64,000 nt of DNA from Ceratothoa steindachneri (GCA_963969495.1 OZ018328.1:4145886-4209885); one strand, 5' to 3'. Shown: positions 1 to 11,160, counted from the first letter of the stretch. Numbers and translations: made by a program. The notes: generated from the sequence alone by a model not told the origin.

Positions 1-659
1 AAAGAGGTAATTCTTTTACATTTCTTATATACTGTTTGATTAATCAGTTAAATTGTTATTTTAAGAAACAAAATATTTTCAAAATATAATTAAAACCAAT
101 GGTACCAGATAGGTGTATTAAAAAAAATGATTGATAAATAAATGTTTAAAAATGTGCTTTAAGTACATAGCTTGAATTGTATTTGATGATAGTTCCTATG
201 TAATACTACTCTTAAGGTAGTATTCCAAGGATCTTGTTTGCATGATTGAAAGGAGGATTTATTTTATTTTTTCTTAATGAAATAGATTCTTGTGGATTAG
301 AAAGTAAGAAATCTCTCTTAGGTATTATTTCCTGAGTAGTGTAAGTGATGATAATTGTATCAAGGCTTAGGCAGCAGGAAGTCCTCTTTTGCAACTTATG
401 AAGGGAATGAGCCAGACAAAAGAGGACGGTACTATGGGTGCCAAGAGAGTGGTGGAGTTTGTCGGCTAGTGAGGCATCACAGGGGAGACATAAAAGGTTG
501 TTTTTCTCTCTCTCTTCACATTATGGCTCAAGAGGCGGTTGAGTACAAAGGTAGAAATGTTTGAGGAAATAAAAGTGTCCTGATAATATATCTTTTACCA
601 ACATAAAAGATCCTCAATACTTTTGCTGGCATAAAAGATCCTCAATACTTTGAAAACTG
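1..659. other. AT-rich sequence, no gene recognised
   Basis: No coding region, splice pattern or known repeat could be recognised. The only structure is a short tandem duplication: a ~22-bp unit beginning CATAAAAGATCCTC occurs at about 602 and again at about 630, just before a LINE tail. Confidence 0.5.
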
Positions 660-806
660 GAACTGTTATATTATATCATGGGTGGCTTTGATTTTGTCTT
701 TCCCTGGTGATGGTGCTTTTTGTGGATGGGTTTTGACAAAGGCGGATGGTTTTGATAGGCCCTTGTGGCTTTTGTCATCCGGTGAAATTATGTTATGTTA
801 TGTTAA
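660..806 (+). repeat. 3' tail of a CR1-like LINE (5'-truncated copy)
   Basis: This stretch closely matches 5830-5968, the 3' UTR of the CR1-like element at 4644-5968: the same GTGATGGTGCTTTTTGTGG core, the same GGCCCTTGTGGCTTTTGTCATC block, and a terminal run of TTATG units. Only the last ~150 bp is present, as expected for a 5'-truncated non-LTR insertion. A third copy lies in reverse orientation at 25485-25580. Confidence 0.75.
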
Positions 807-966
807 GTATAATAAACCACAAAATAACAGGAATCTTAAATAAAATATCTTACACTCCACCCCTCCCACCATATATTTCACTAATTAATTGCAACAATAA
901 AGTAACCTCTACAAAATACACCAACATATGGAAACAACAGCTTAATATACACCCTTGAAATTTGTA
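807..966. other. AT-rich spacer, no feature seen
   Basis: Low-complexity A- and T-rich sequence between a LINE tail and a Tc1 fragment. No conserved motif or plausible coding region was seen. Confidence 0.4.
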
Positions 967-1132
967 TTTTTATCATAAAAAAACATGTTTAATATTGACT
1001 AACCTTATATTAGTATTTTGTCATCTTTCCTTTCGATTTGATGATTTGTTGTAGATGCTTTGGCATGGATTTGATCAAGTTTTGACAAACTTCCACTGAT
1101 ATTTCATTGCACCATAGCTTTATGATGGCCCC
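967..1132 (-). pseudogene. Tc1-like transposase, C-terminal fragment
   Basis: Read on the minus strand, the DNA encodes the extreme C-terminus of a Tc1 family transposase. It ends KSMPKHLQQIIKSKGKMTKY, matching the family's usual ending (SMPRRLQ...KGG.TKY). Only about 40 residues remain and the DDE catalytic region is absent. The upstream part is cut by the 5' end of a LINE-A copy at 1133. It resembles the terminus of the Tc1 element at 15383-16785 (ending RGNMTKY) but is clearly a different copy or family. It has no function by itself. Confidence 0.75.
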
Positions 1133-1396
1133 TGTAAGGAGTGGCCTTCCTGGCCGCCGTGCTGATGGGACTCGGCACCCCATCCAGCCCCAGCTTATCC
1201 TTCTTTCAGACAGCCTGTGTTTCTCCCCTACAACCTCTCCCACAACTTTCTCTGGTCAGCCTCTATTTTCACAGGGTAGATACTGACCTTCTTCTCAGCC
1301 AACTATCCCAGATCGGGGGAGAGGGGACAATGTTCCCTAACCCCTCAGCTCTGGTTTGAGATGGTAGGTTTTTAACAACCTGCAACCTAGGGGGGG
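1133..1396 (+). mobile_element. LINE-A 5' UTR
   Basis: The block starts CCCTGTAAGG and runs through CCTTCCTGGCCGCCGTGCTGATGG to a GACAATGTTCCCTAA motif. The same block occurs at 41853-42117 and 60613-60900, starting at the same nucleotide each time, so 1133 is a true LINE 5' end and not a truncation point. It is placed directly after a Tc1 fragment that it probably interrupted. Confidence 0.75.
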
Positions 1397-2520
1397 ATGG
1401 CCACATGGAGGCCCGCCCCCCCTGAGATAAGCATGGTCCTTGAGACAACCCAGCCTCAGACGGTAACTTGGCTTTCCATGGCGCCAAACACTGAACCCGA
1501 GTCTATCCCTATGCAAGGTCCTCCTCAAACTCCTCGGGTCTCCAAGGTAGTACAAGGATGGGGAGGGATCTCCTCCAGCCAGTGCCCCTGTGACTGGGAA
1601 GAAGGACCTTGCTGAGGCCAGTCCATCTGGCCTGGTGACTCCTGTCAGTGGAGGGGAGAAGTGGGTTCATTCCCCACCCTCCTCTCCTAAGAAGAAAAGA
1701 AAAACAAAAAAGACTTGGGGCTCCTCTCCATCCGCAGGGGCTGTGGGGACGGATGTGTCTGCTACTTCGGTAAGTGACTAAGCCAAGATCTGCATGTCCA
1801 GCCCCATTGCTTCCATATGTGAGGAGGCCCAGATAAAGAGCAGAGTGGAGCCTCAATTACATCACAGACCCTCATTCAGAGGCTACCTGGCTTTTTTGAG
1901 CCTGCTGAATTCAAGCCTTTTCTTGTTATTCGCTGTACTAATGGCAGCATTTTGGCTAAGGGCAACATGATCCATCAGATGAGAGCTCTAGTTAGTGTGA
2001 TTGGTAGAGAGCTTGAAGGTTACCCGTTTCTCAGATTGGAGCCTTTTGGTTAAATCATCAAATCCCTTTGAGGCAGCCATTAGTGCCCTTTGGATAGTTT
2101 ATGCTATGCATGTGAGTGTGATGCCGCACTCTACCATGAACTTTGTGAAAGGAGTAGTCTATGTGAGGGAACTCGTGGACTACTCCATAGACGACATCAC
2201 CTTAGAGCTGGCCGACCATGGGGTGTTCAAGGTCCACATGTGATGAGAAAACAGGGAGGGGCCTTGAGACCCACTTCTACGCTCTTCATCATGCCTGACT
2301 GTGACAAGCTCCCTGAGTCGGTGCTGGCTGGTTGGTATAGCTACTGCTTGAAGGGATTCATGCCACTGCCGTGGAGGTGCTATTACTGCCACTGCTTCTA
2401 CCATACTAATTGCTCATGTAGACGTGCAAAGTCAGGGTTACCCTAAATCTGTGTAAGTTGCTCCAAGGCCGCACACGATAAGTCCAAATCGTATGTGGCC
2501 AAATGTGTCAATTGCAGAGT
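1397..2520 (+). pseudogene. LINE-A ORF1 (gag-like), degenerate
   Basis: This is the remnant of the ORF1 nucleic-acid-binding protein of LINE-A. An ATG at 1434 opens a frame with a conserved MAPNTEPESIP segment. A basic stretch, KKKRKTKK, follows near 1690. The body (about 1990-2243) keeps VTRFSD, HSTMNFVKGVVYVRELVDYS and DITLELADHG. After that comes RKQGGALRPT and a degraded CCHC region (CYYCHC). Frameshifts near 1600, 1790 and 2240 break it. The same protein is seen at 44252-45400 and 36440-36960. It would coat LINE RNA in the ribonucleoprotein particle. At 2520 it switches abruptly to an inverted segment. Confidence 0.75.
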
Positions 2521-3056
2521 TGCTTATAGCCCATATAGGCATAACGCTTCTGCTTGAGGGCCATCTCACAATTGGCTGACCACCACGGTAGTGGTCAGCG
2601 TGCAAAATGGCCAGACATTCTAGGCCATTGAGGTTGCCTAACTGTGGCAATGAGTTTGCCGGAGAAGAACTCAATGGCCAAATCTACCGACCTAAACTCC
2701 TCAACTGTGATAGAGAATTCAGAAGTAAGGCAGTACCCCAAACGCTGAACATCACAGAACCAAGAATATCCATGGCGCAGGTACAAGACACCAAGTTTGC
2801 GATAGGCGAGCACAGTAGCAATTCGCCAGGAATCCGGGAGGAGACCCTCCATCCAGATTCTGTTGAACAAATCTAACAGAAAGGCCATGCCTCACTCACC
2901 CAGGTGTTGAAGCATAGCATACAAGATATTGTCTGGACCATGGGTGGTGTCCTCGCACGAAGCAAGAGCGTAATGCCATGGATGCAGGGTCTGAGATTGC
3001 AGCCCCATTCTCCTGGAGAATGTGAGGGGTGTCCTGCGAGAACTAGCCCCGATCGT
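2521..3056 (-). pseudogene. Inverted LINE-A ORF2 segment (RT N-terminal region)
   Basis: On the minus strand this encodes MAFLLDLFNRIWMEGLLPDS and WRIATVLAYRK, the start of the LINE-A reverse transcriptase (compare 46870-46960 on the plus strand). It is followed by FSITVEEFRSVD, which in intact copies lies upstream of the RT. The piece is therefore both inverted and internally shuffled relative to the flanking plus-strand LINE-A sequence. It is not functional. Confidence 0.7.
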
Positions 3057-3218
3057 TTGTTCATTTGAAGCTTAACTACAGATGTGAGTTTTATGAATCA
3101 GCAGTTAGGTGTGTATTGCGGAAGGTGGACTAGATCCACCACACCGGCCTTCGCCTGGTGACTGGTGCCTTCCGCACTTCTCCCATTGAAAGCCTACTTA
3201 TCGATGCTGGGGAGATGC
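3057..3218 (+). pseudogene. LINE-A ORF2 fragment, left part
   Basis: Matches 42770-42915: the segment just after the RT that encodes KVDSIHHTGLRL and GAFRTSPIESLL. Reading is interrupted by stops. It ends at GGGAGATGC, where a solo LTR is inserted, and resumes at 4290 with the expected next bases. Confidence 0.8.
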
Positions 3219-4289
<1,071 letters not shown>

Positions 4290-4643
4290 ATGCCACTCGC
4301 TCTATGCCGTGCACAGTGCATTACTTGCCTGTATGCGTGAGCCTGGTATCTTTCTCATTCGCCAACAGCTCTCACTGCATCTGAAGCTGATTTTGGCGGC
4401 GCCTATGCCGCCAAGAGATACCAGTCATACCTAGCCCTTTGGGTTTAGGGCTAGGAAACTCCTTTGAGAGCTAGGTATATCTCTCAGGCCGGTCGCGCCC
4501 CTGGTTCTGCCCAGGATGCCAACCTGGAGGGTACGACCTTGGTTATTTGTCACCACACCTCTGCTGCCAAAGCTTCTACAGCGCTTGGAGTATTGCATTT
4601 GACCTTTTTGGAGCACACCATGTCACACTGGAACTGTGCCAGT
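4290..4643 (+). pseudogene. LINE-A ORF2 fragment, right part
   Basis: Direct continuation of 3057-3218 beyond the solo LTR. It matches 42915-43265 (GCCACTCGCTCTATGCCGTG, then the GCCAACAGCTCTCACTGC and CCCTTTGGGTTTAGGG blocks) up to the start of the RNase H domain. It is cut at about 4643 by the CR1-like element. The N-terminal ~60 residues of the long plus-strand frame here come from this fragment and are not part of the CR1-like protein. Confidence 0.8.
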
Positions 4644-5639
4644 GTTTCAAATTGGATAGCTGAGTGGCTGAAAGACAGGAAGCAAAGGGTAGTGCTAAAT
4701 GGTGTAAAGTCAGAGTGGAGGGATGTTATCAGTGGGGTTCCTCAGGGATCAGTTCTCGGTCCATTATTATTTGTCATCTATATAAACGATCTTGGGGAGG
4801 CAGTTAATAATAAAGTGTCAATTTTTGCTGATGATACCAAATTAGCAGCTGTAGTTAAAGATATTGATGATAATTTTAAAATGCAGGTGGATTTAAATAA
4901 ATTGTTATCCTGGGCACATAAGTGGCAAATGACTTTCAACCTTGATAAGTGCAAAGTTATTAACATGGGAAAAGATAATAGAGAATTTTACTATGAAATG
5001 GATGGCCATTGGCTTAGCTTAGTAGAGGATGAGAAAGATCTAGAAGTAGTAATAGATAAGTCATTAAGGTTTTCTAAGCAGTGTATTGAAGCAAGAAATA
5101 GGGCAAATAGAGTGCTGGGTTTCATTAAGAGAAATGTCAGTTACAAAAGTAAGGAGGTTATTCTTAAACTCTATAACTCTTATGTTAGGCCACACCTAGA
5201 GTACTGTATACAGGCATGGTCCCCACATTTTAGACACGATATTAACCTTCTCAAGTCAGTGCAACAGAGGGCAACAAAGATTATTCCTTTCCTGAGGCAC
5301 CTTGAATATATAGATAGACTGAGGGTATTAAATATGTTCTCGTTCGAAAGGAGGTGTGTGAGAGGGGATATGATTGAGCTCTTTAAAATTTTTTCCGGGA
5401 TAGATAAATTGGATGTTAGCAAGTTTTTTGAGTTAGATGATGGAAATCGGACTAGAGGTCACCACTTGAAAATTAAAAAGCAAGGGTGTAGGTTGGATTT
5501 AAGAAAATATTTTTTCACCAATAGAGTGGTAGACTTCTGGAACAAATTGCAGCGGAGGGAAGTAGGTAGTCCAAATTTAAATGTATTTAAGAGTAGGTTG
5601 GATGAGTTTATGGGGAGGGAAGGTTGTGATGGTTCCTAA
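4644..5639 (+). pseudogene. CR1-like LINE reverse transcriptase, 5'-truncated
   Basis: This encodes about 330 residues of a non-LTR reverse transcriptase of the CR1/L2 type. RT motif B is SGVPQGSVLGPLLF and the catalytic motif is FADDTK (around 4830). The thumb region NRVLGFIKRNV...HLEYCIQAWSP and the C-terminus typical of these elements (RTRGHHLKIKK...FFTNRVVDFWN) follow. The fingers, motif A and the whole endonuclease are missing, so the copy is 5'-truncated and could not be active. It has few internal breaks, making it one of the better preserved frames here. There is no RNase H domain, unlike LINE-A. The first methionine of the open frame (4464) lies in older LINE-A sequence, so the open frame is a chimera and does not mark a gene start. 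Confidence 0.85.
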
Positions 5640-5968
5640 GTTTTGTATATATTAATATTGTTTGTATATATCTATAGCTGCATGATTTAGTTCCTGACAA
5701 GCCTTGATTGGTGATACCCTTGTTTCTTGACGCAATCCTCCGGATGTAGTTTTCCTGGGAGTTTGAGTGCCTTAAAAAAGAGGCCGTTTGACTCGGGTGA
5801 CCTATGATAATCCCTTTGGCTTTTGTCATCTGTTATATTATATTGTGGGGGACTTTGATTTTGTCTTCCCCTGGTGATGGTGCTTTTTTGTGGGTGGGTT
5901 TTGACGGATGCGGACGACCTTTAATAGGCCCTTGTGGCTTTTGTCATCCGTAAAATTATGTTATGTTA
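5640..5968 (+). mobile_element. CR1-like LINE 3' UTR with TTATG tail
   Basis: Follows the RT frame directly and ends in TTATGTTATG, a short tandem tail like those that end CR1/L2-type LINEs. The last 140 bp recur at 660-806 and, inverted, at 25485-25580. The downstream edge is the start of a Gypsy-2 LTR at 5969. Confidence 0.75.
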
Positions 5969-6882
5969 TGTAGCGGGCGAAGGCAACACTAACCCTGCTG
6001 TGGTGGAGCGAATGTGAGTGTGTGTAAAAGGGCCATTCTCCCACCCCTTTTCTCAGTACCCTCTCCCTCCCTCTGTAAGAATGTGTGTGAATGGGAATGG
6101 GTTTGTTTTATTTTTGTTTATTTTATGTATAAAATGATTACCATGTTTTTCTTTCTTTCCAGGCGTCATATTCTGGAAAGATAGTAGCTAATTTTGAGAT
6201 ATCACTATAATTAAAATAATATTGTACTTTGCTTAAAATAAACTTTTATCAAAGCGTCATATTCCGGAAAGAGGTATGCTAGTCGATAAATTTACTCGGG
6301 TAATGCCCACTTATTAGTTTCGCTATCCATGTATAAATAAATGGGTCATAAAAGGAGGATATATCTCTTCTACAGAGAGTGGAAGTGTGGACTGATAGCA
6401 AGAGGGGTTCTCTAGACGAGTACTCCGCCCAGCCCTGAGACGGAGGGCTTTCGTGCCTCTCTAACCACCTGAACCGCCATACCCGCCTTCGTTGACAATC
6501 CTGCCTCCTTCTAAGTTAGCCTACTACCACCCACCTCCAGCACACAAGTGATAGCGCGTGCCCCCTTTTTGTTCGGTTGTTGTTGTGTTTTTTTTTGTTT
6601 TGTGTAGAATATAAGTAAATTGTTGTATTCGCCGGTTATAAAATTCTCTTTTGGTATCGTATTTGGATTGGGGAATTTAGCCTCATTTTGAAGTGTGCAC
6701 ACTTCCCTAGTAAATATAAAATTGTTGTAAATATAAGCTGTAATTATCATTGTACTTTTTTTCTGTTAGTAAAGAACTGTACATACAATCCGTTTCATTC
6801 TCCTTCGATTTCTCACGTCCGGATTAGTATAGGAAGCGGGTTGGATCGATTGGGGTTAGTCTAAATTTTTCGGCCCGCTACA
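5969..6882 (+). repeat. Gypsy-2 LTR, plus orientation
   Basis: Starts TGTAGCGGGC and ends GCCCGCTACA, so the LTR carries 10-bp inverted termini. It contains the GGTGGAGCGAATGTGAGTGTG block near the start, TATAAATAAATGG (about 6333, a possible TATA box) and the GTAAAGAACTGTACATACAATC block near the end. The same blocks are found at 6883-7743 and 21997-22840. No target duplication is visible because the right side abuts another LTR of the same family. Confidence 0.8.
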
Positions 6883-7743
6883 CTACTATCCAACCTTATC
6901 CTAGAATGTATGAACCTTGAGAACCCCGAGGAAGAATTGATGCAATTTGATATACAGTCCTTTACTTTATAAGAAAAAAATACAATAATAATTACAATTT
7001 ATATTTACAAGAAAAATAAAAATAGGTGCGCACTCAAAATAAATAGCATACAAATTTCAATTCTCCCAACCGAAAACAAAAAAAACTGACGGGGGCAGAG
7101 AACAAATCTGTACCAAAACCACCAATCAATAGGTACTTTACCAAACAATGTCCACGCAACAAAATGAAAAAAAAATGAATGAAAAGGGGTATGTGATTAT
7201 CACTTGTGCGCTATGGGGGGCGGTTGTAGGCTAATAAAAGGAGGGGAGGGGGCACGCTCATCAGCCAATGCAGGTGTCAAGCGAGGTATGAGCACTCGCA
7301 TAGAGAACCCCTCTCGCAGTCCGTCCAAGCTTCCACTCTATAGAATAGATGATATCCCCCGTTTACAATCCATTTACTATAGAAGGAAGGGAAACCAATA
7401 AGTAGGCACTTGACCCGAGGAAATTCATTAACTATCTTACTTCTAAGTGTACATCCAAGTGCGCACGACCAATTCTAATTTACAGCTTTAATAGTTCTTT
7501 AAATATTTATTCTTATATTTATATTTGCTAAAAGATTTTTTAACAAAATATAATGAAAAGAGAATTATATTTCAATAAAAATTGAAAAAAAAAGCAAAAC
7601 AAAATTTAAATTCCAGTTATTCACGCACACCCGTTCGCACAGAGGGAGGGAGAGGGTATTGAGAAAAAGGGTGGGAGAATGACCCTTCACACACACACTC
7701 ACATTCGCTCCACCACACCCCTCCTTCCTTAGACCATTCTACA
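6883..7743 (-). repeat. Gypsy-2 3' LTR, minus orientation
   Basis: On the minus strand it starts TGTAGAATGGTC at 7743 and shares the GTGGTGGAGCGAATGTGAGTG block, the GAGAGGGGTTCTCTATGCGAG block and the AAAGGACTGTATAT block with 5969-6882. Diverged by many indels. It is joined to the protein-coding part of Gypsy-2 that starts at 7744, so it is the 3' LTR of that element. It meets the plus-strand LTR tail to tail at 6882/6883. Confidence 0.8.
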
Positions 7744-8345
7744 ACAGTCACTCACAATACACTCAATCCTTACTCATGGTACCTTTTATACTCAATTGCA
7801 TCCTTCTGCACCCATTGACACTCTTCTACTGGTCCCTGGCTACGTGTAGCAATCGGTCGGGGTCGTTTCTCAGTTTTCTTGACAGTCTTGGTCTCCTCAT
7901 CACTATCAATCAGGTCATCCACCATACTCTTTGCTTTCATTACTAACTCGCTCATCTCTTGACAGAACTCTTTCATACTTTTGTGTTCAGAACCTTCACT
8001 CTTCATACCTCCATTCATCATCTCCTCACTCACAGCCCTCATCAAACTCAAAGCACACTCTTGCGAAACAGACAGGTCATTCTCATATCCTCTATTCTCA
8101 ACAGGCATACCAGAAACCCCTTCGACTGGTTCCCACCAGAAACAAAAAATCAGCCACTTCATCATTCACTACATCAAACTCACCCCTACTATTACCATTC
8201 ATAAAACCTGAAAAATCAGCCACACTAGGTTCATTCTGCCCAAACACACTATCATTTATGCTGTTCCCCAAATCAGAAAAATCAGGCACAGGCAACTCAC
8301 TCACTCGTCTATTTACACCATCCAAATCACCTTTCGCTTCTGACA
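7744..8345 (-). pseudogene. Gypsy-2 C-terminal tail of Pol, unknown function
   Basis: Two overlapping minus-strand frames (8349-8098 and 8165-7770) encode an acidic, serine-rich tail: MVSEAKGDLDGVNRRVSELP, then LSVSQECALSLMRAVSEEMM and EMSELVMKAKSMVDDLIDSD, closing with TRSQGPVEECQWVQKD. It lies between the integrase remains and the 3' LTR, like the equivalent tail of Gypsy-1 (27531-28016). I see no membrane segment or signal peptide, so nothing supports an envelope protein. A region of predicted helices is likely. Function unknown. Confidence 0.55.
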
Positions 8346-8760
8346 CCATTCACATGTAGTTGCAACATCATTCACAATAGTTCTCAGAAGCGGATAGAAC
8401 ACATGCTCCTTCATAACTCCCACAGCTTAAACTTACGCATAATTATCATGCACAACCTTCACCAGCCCAATCATACCAACCAAGGACATCACAGGTACAT
8501 GACATATCACCACCACCCTTCACATGCCTCACAAAATATACAACATCCATACAAACAACAAAATCCTTAGCATACCTTTTAAAATCACTTAAATACTCAG
8601 GCCATTCATTCAAATCAACACGCGTCATTACACACCTCTTCAACTCACTGGCAAAAGGACACATCTCTTGCATCTCTAGAATATCATCATCACTTAAATT
8701 CTCATTCCCATCATCCATGAACAATTCAATCATACCGCAAAATTTGACAACATTCTTCGC
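8346..8760 (-). pseudogene. Gypsy-2 integrase remnant (zinc-binding domain)
   Basis: Minus strand. The segment FASELKRCVMTRVDLNEWPE, then YAKDFVVCMDVVYFVRHV, corresponds to the region upstream of the integrase HHCC domain in Gypsy-1 (29215-28960). Next comes IGLVKVVHDNYA in a shifted frame, then MKEHVFYPLLR and DVATTCEWCQK, which holds the final Cys pair of the H2C2 zinc-binding domain. The DDE catalytic core and GPY/F module that should follow are deleted and the sequence jumps to the C-terminal tail. The element could not integrate itself. Confidence 0.7.
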
Positions 8761-8799
8761 ACACACATTCAACCTCATCACCTCACATTCACCTTTCAT

Positions 8800-9130
8800 A
8801 AGACATTCCTTATCAGCATCCAAAGACAAATCATTCAATCTCATAAAGTCTATCCCAAGCAGAAAACAACACGGCATTTGCTCATCTTTCAGAATCACAA
8901 AGTCATGCTTCACATTCACACCATTACCCAAACTCACTTTCAGACTAACCTGTTCCCATGCCACTATCATGCCATTCACTAATCCACTTATCTGTAACTT
9001 TACAGGTTTATGCTCGCAACATCTAAACTAATCATACTTACTCAAGAGTCCTCTCATTCACTAAAGACACTTTCGCTCCAATATCAATCAAACCACAGAA
9101 GAACCTTTCACCAACTTTCACTCTCGCTTC
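8800..9130 (-). pseudogene. Gypsy-2 second retropepsin domain (PR2)
   Basis: Minus strand. The active-site loop reads LIDIGAKVSLVN, one substitution from the canonical D-T/S-G-A retropepsin signature. After a frameshift near 9030 come LQISGLVNGMIVAWEQVSLK (a strand-rich core) and HDFVILKDEQMP, then LLGIDFM, the usual second hydrophobic-G-D-F motif. This is a whole retropepsin fold by pattern. It sits between RNase H and integrase, where gypsy elements normally have no protease, as in Gypsy-1 at 29235-29660. The T-to-I change and the frameshift indicate a dead copy. Confidence 0.7.
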
Positions 9131-9284
9131 CATCATATCAGGTCCACCATGTTCACAATATACAGAAGGAACAAGCAGACCAACATCAGCACTGTTATCC
9201 ACACCATCATCAAATCCCATATCATCACTCACCACATACTCATCTTCATCCAGACAATCATTATTCTCTCTCATATATGAACAC

Positions 9285-9680
9285 TTTTCAATCACCCAAT
9301 TGTAGTGCACACCGCTCAAACACTGTAGATGTACCACATTAGCATTCCAACCTTTCATTTTCTCATCTTTGTACACAATCGGCCTCTCACCACCAAAGTG
9401 CACATAAACAATCACTCAATACAAACGACTCACTACAATCAACACTTCCTGAAACGGCGGGACCCCTTACATACACATTGCTCTCAATTCTTTTATAAAG
9501 TTCCGCACCCTCACCATACCAATACTTTCAGGCTTCCTACATACTTCACTCATTACCTCCTTCCTTAAGTCATCTACACTATCGGGCACTCTCACATCTA
9601 CTCCATCACTCTTCAAATCTTGCAAACCATTCCATACACTCTCAAACAGGAAATCACCACCACCCTTACTCTCCTTTCTA
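9285..9680 (-). pseudogene. Gypsy-2 OTU-like cysteine protease domain
   Basis: Minus strand, right after RNase H. The start KGGGDFLFESVWNGLQDL (about 9665-9615) resembles the OTU N-terminal motif (GDGNC-L-F-x-A/S-hydrophobic) with the nucleophile Cys position occupied by Phe. A spaced SVDDLRKEVMSEV helix follows. The C-terminal part VYVHFGGERPIVYK ends with LQCLSGVHYNW (9319-9290), which carries the OTU-type final His-Tyr. A break lies near 9450. If correct, it would be a deubiquitinase-like or processing protease. The assignment rests on motif order, not a profile search. Confidence 0.55.
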
Positions 9681-9689
9681 TTCATAATC

Positions 9690-10434
9690 CCTTTTGGCAA
9701 ATATTCAGGATCACTCACTCCACCCACATTTTCATCATTCGTACCAGGATACCTTGACATCAAATCAGCCACTCCATTTTGTTCACCATGCATGTACTCA
9801 ATCACATAGTCGTCAAAGGCACTCAAATCTTGCAAAGTCCTCTCAATCCTACTATCAGCCCACTTCATACGTTGTAAATACACAAGGACTTGGTGATCTG
9901 TTTTAATCACGAACCTCACACCATACAAAAATGGACGCAACACTTTCAAGCAATACCTTATCGCAGCAAACTCTCGCTCCACAGTCGAATACTTTCGCTC
10001 TGCCGTATTCATAGCCTTGGATACATATCCAATTTTTTGCCTGACATTCTCTCCATTCAAACACTGCTCTTGCATCAGAAAACCTCCCATACAATACCCA
10101 CTTGCATCTTTATATAATTCAAGCATTTTTGCATTCACACTATAATCTGGATATGCCATTTCAACATCTTCAGCCGCTGCCTCTTTCAGTTTCTCATATG
10201 CCTCATTCATCTTATCATTCCACCTGACAACTGTACTACCTAAATTGCCCATCCACTTAGTCAGAGGCTTACTCACACCCGAACAATCATGTATAAACTT
10301 TCACTGAAATTCAATCAGACCCAAAATGACTTCAGTTGATTCACAGTCACAGGTTTCGGAAACATTCGCACCTTCTCAACATACTTTGGTTACTTTGGCA
10401 ACCCATTCTCACTCACCATATGCCCAAGGAATTC
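9690..10434 (-). pseudogene. Gypsy-2 Pol: end of RT and RNase H
   Basis: Minus strand. It begins at 10434 within the RT thumb (FLGHMVSENGL... KVRMFPKPVTVNQLKSFWG), followed by GVSKPLTKWMGN and the gypsy RNase H. RNase H carries YKDASGYCMGG (first catalytic Asp), KYSTVEREFAAIRY (catalytic Glu), FVIKTDHQVLVYL (second Asp) and the YMHGEQNGVADLMSR end motif (last Asp). The RNase H frame is open for ~200 residues. The RT palm and everything upstream (PR1, gag, 5' LTR) are missing, replaced at 10434/10435 by LINE-A, so this is a 3' half element. Confidence 0.85.
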
Positions 10435-11160
10435 CCCTCTGTTTGAAGTCAGCGTGGTTCTGCCAGGCGCTGCAGCTTTCTTCATGGCTGAGCTGGTGGC
10501 AATACACAACTCGCTACAGGAGATTACGTGACATGCTCGGTTTGGAGACTGGTTTGTGATCTAGAGCAACTCACAAAGTGCCCTGAATGCTTTCGTGACA
10601 TTGGAATATCGGCATCTCCTGGTTTGCGATATCCATGATGCTACGGTTTTGGTGAGATGGGCAGATGTTGAGATTATCTTCTGCTGGGTTACTGGACATG
10701 GAGTGAGGAGGCCAAAGAGTCTGCAAGACACCGATTACATAGCAGGAATACAGGCCGCTTGGCAAAAGAAGATGAGAGATGGTTGAGGGGAACTTAGGGT
10801 TGCATGCCATTGTGCCACAACTGTTCCCATAGACCTGCCCTCCAATGCTGCTAGGGCTTCAGGTTGCTTTCTGTCATCCCTGAATTGGACACACTCACAG
10901 GACACATTGCTATTTGATGGACCGCTTGCATGCGCACTAATGTGAGGACAACATTTTTCTCCAGACTGGGTGGGGTGGCTACCGCCTGTCCCTTGTACTT
11001 AGGATGAGTTCGTGCACATTGACTGGTGGACTTAGCTACTTTTGAGGGGAGGCTGACCTTCTTCCCCTTTATTTAACTAGTTGTTTTTTCTCTTGTTTTT
11101 GTTATTTTTGTAGGTTGCACATTCCTGCGCCTCAGGGGGGTGGACCTCCCCCCAACGCTA
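10435..11160 (+). pseudogene. LINE-A RNase H and C-terminal region, degenerate
   Basis: Matches 43330-44110. It keeps the RNase H segment (FFMAELVAIHNS, then VEIIFCWVTGHG corresponding to the conserved FCWVPGHVG), the region after it, and the C-terminal VPRL-like segment, but stops and deletions break every frame. The conserved Cys/His tail is largely lost. It ends in a T-rich 3' UTR near 11105-11160 and replaces the 5' half of the Gypsy-2 element. Confidence 0.75.

Noticed and set aside
1269..1856. Overlapping minus-strand frames of 72-115 codons
   Set aside because: They are antisense to the LINE-A 5' UTR and ORF1 in GC-rich sequence.
4464..5639. A 391-residue intact reverse-transcriptase gene
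   Set aside because: The first ~60 residues are LINE-A RNase H-proximal sequence fused by insertion to a 5'-truncated CR1-like RT. It is a chimera without endonuclease or motif A.
7204..7401. Small gene of 65 codons
   Set aside because: It lies within the Gypsy-2 LTR on the antisense strand and has no conserved motif.
7770..8165. Gypsy-2 tail as an envelope protein
   Set aside because: No signal peptide, hydrophobic membrane segment, furin-like site or Cys pattern is visible.
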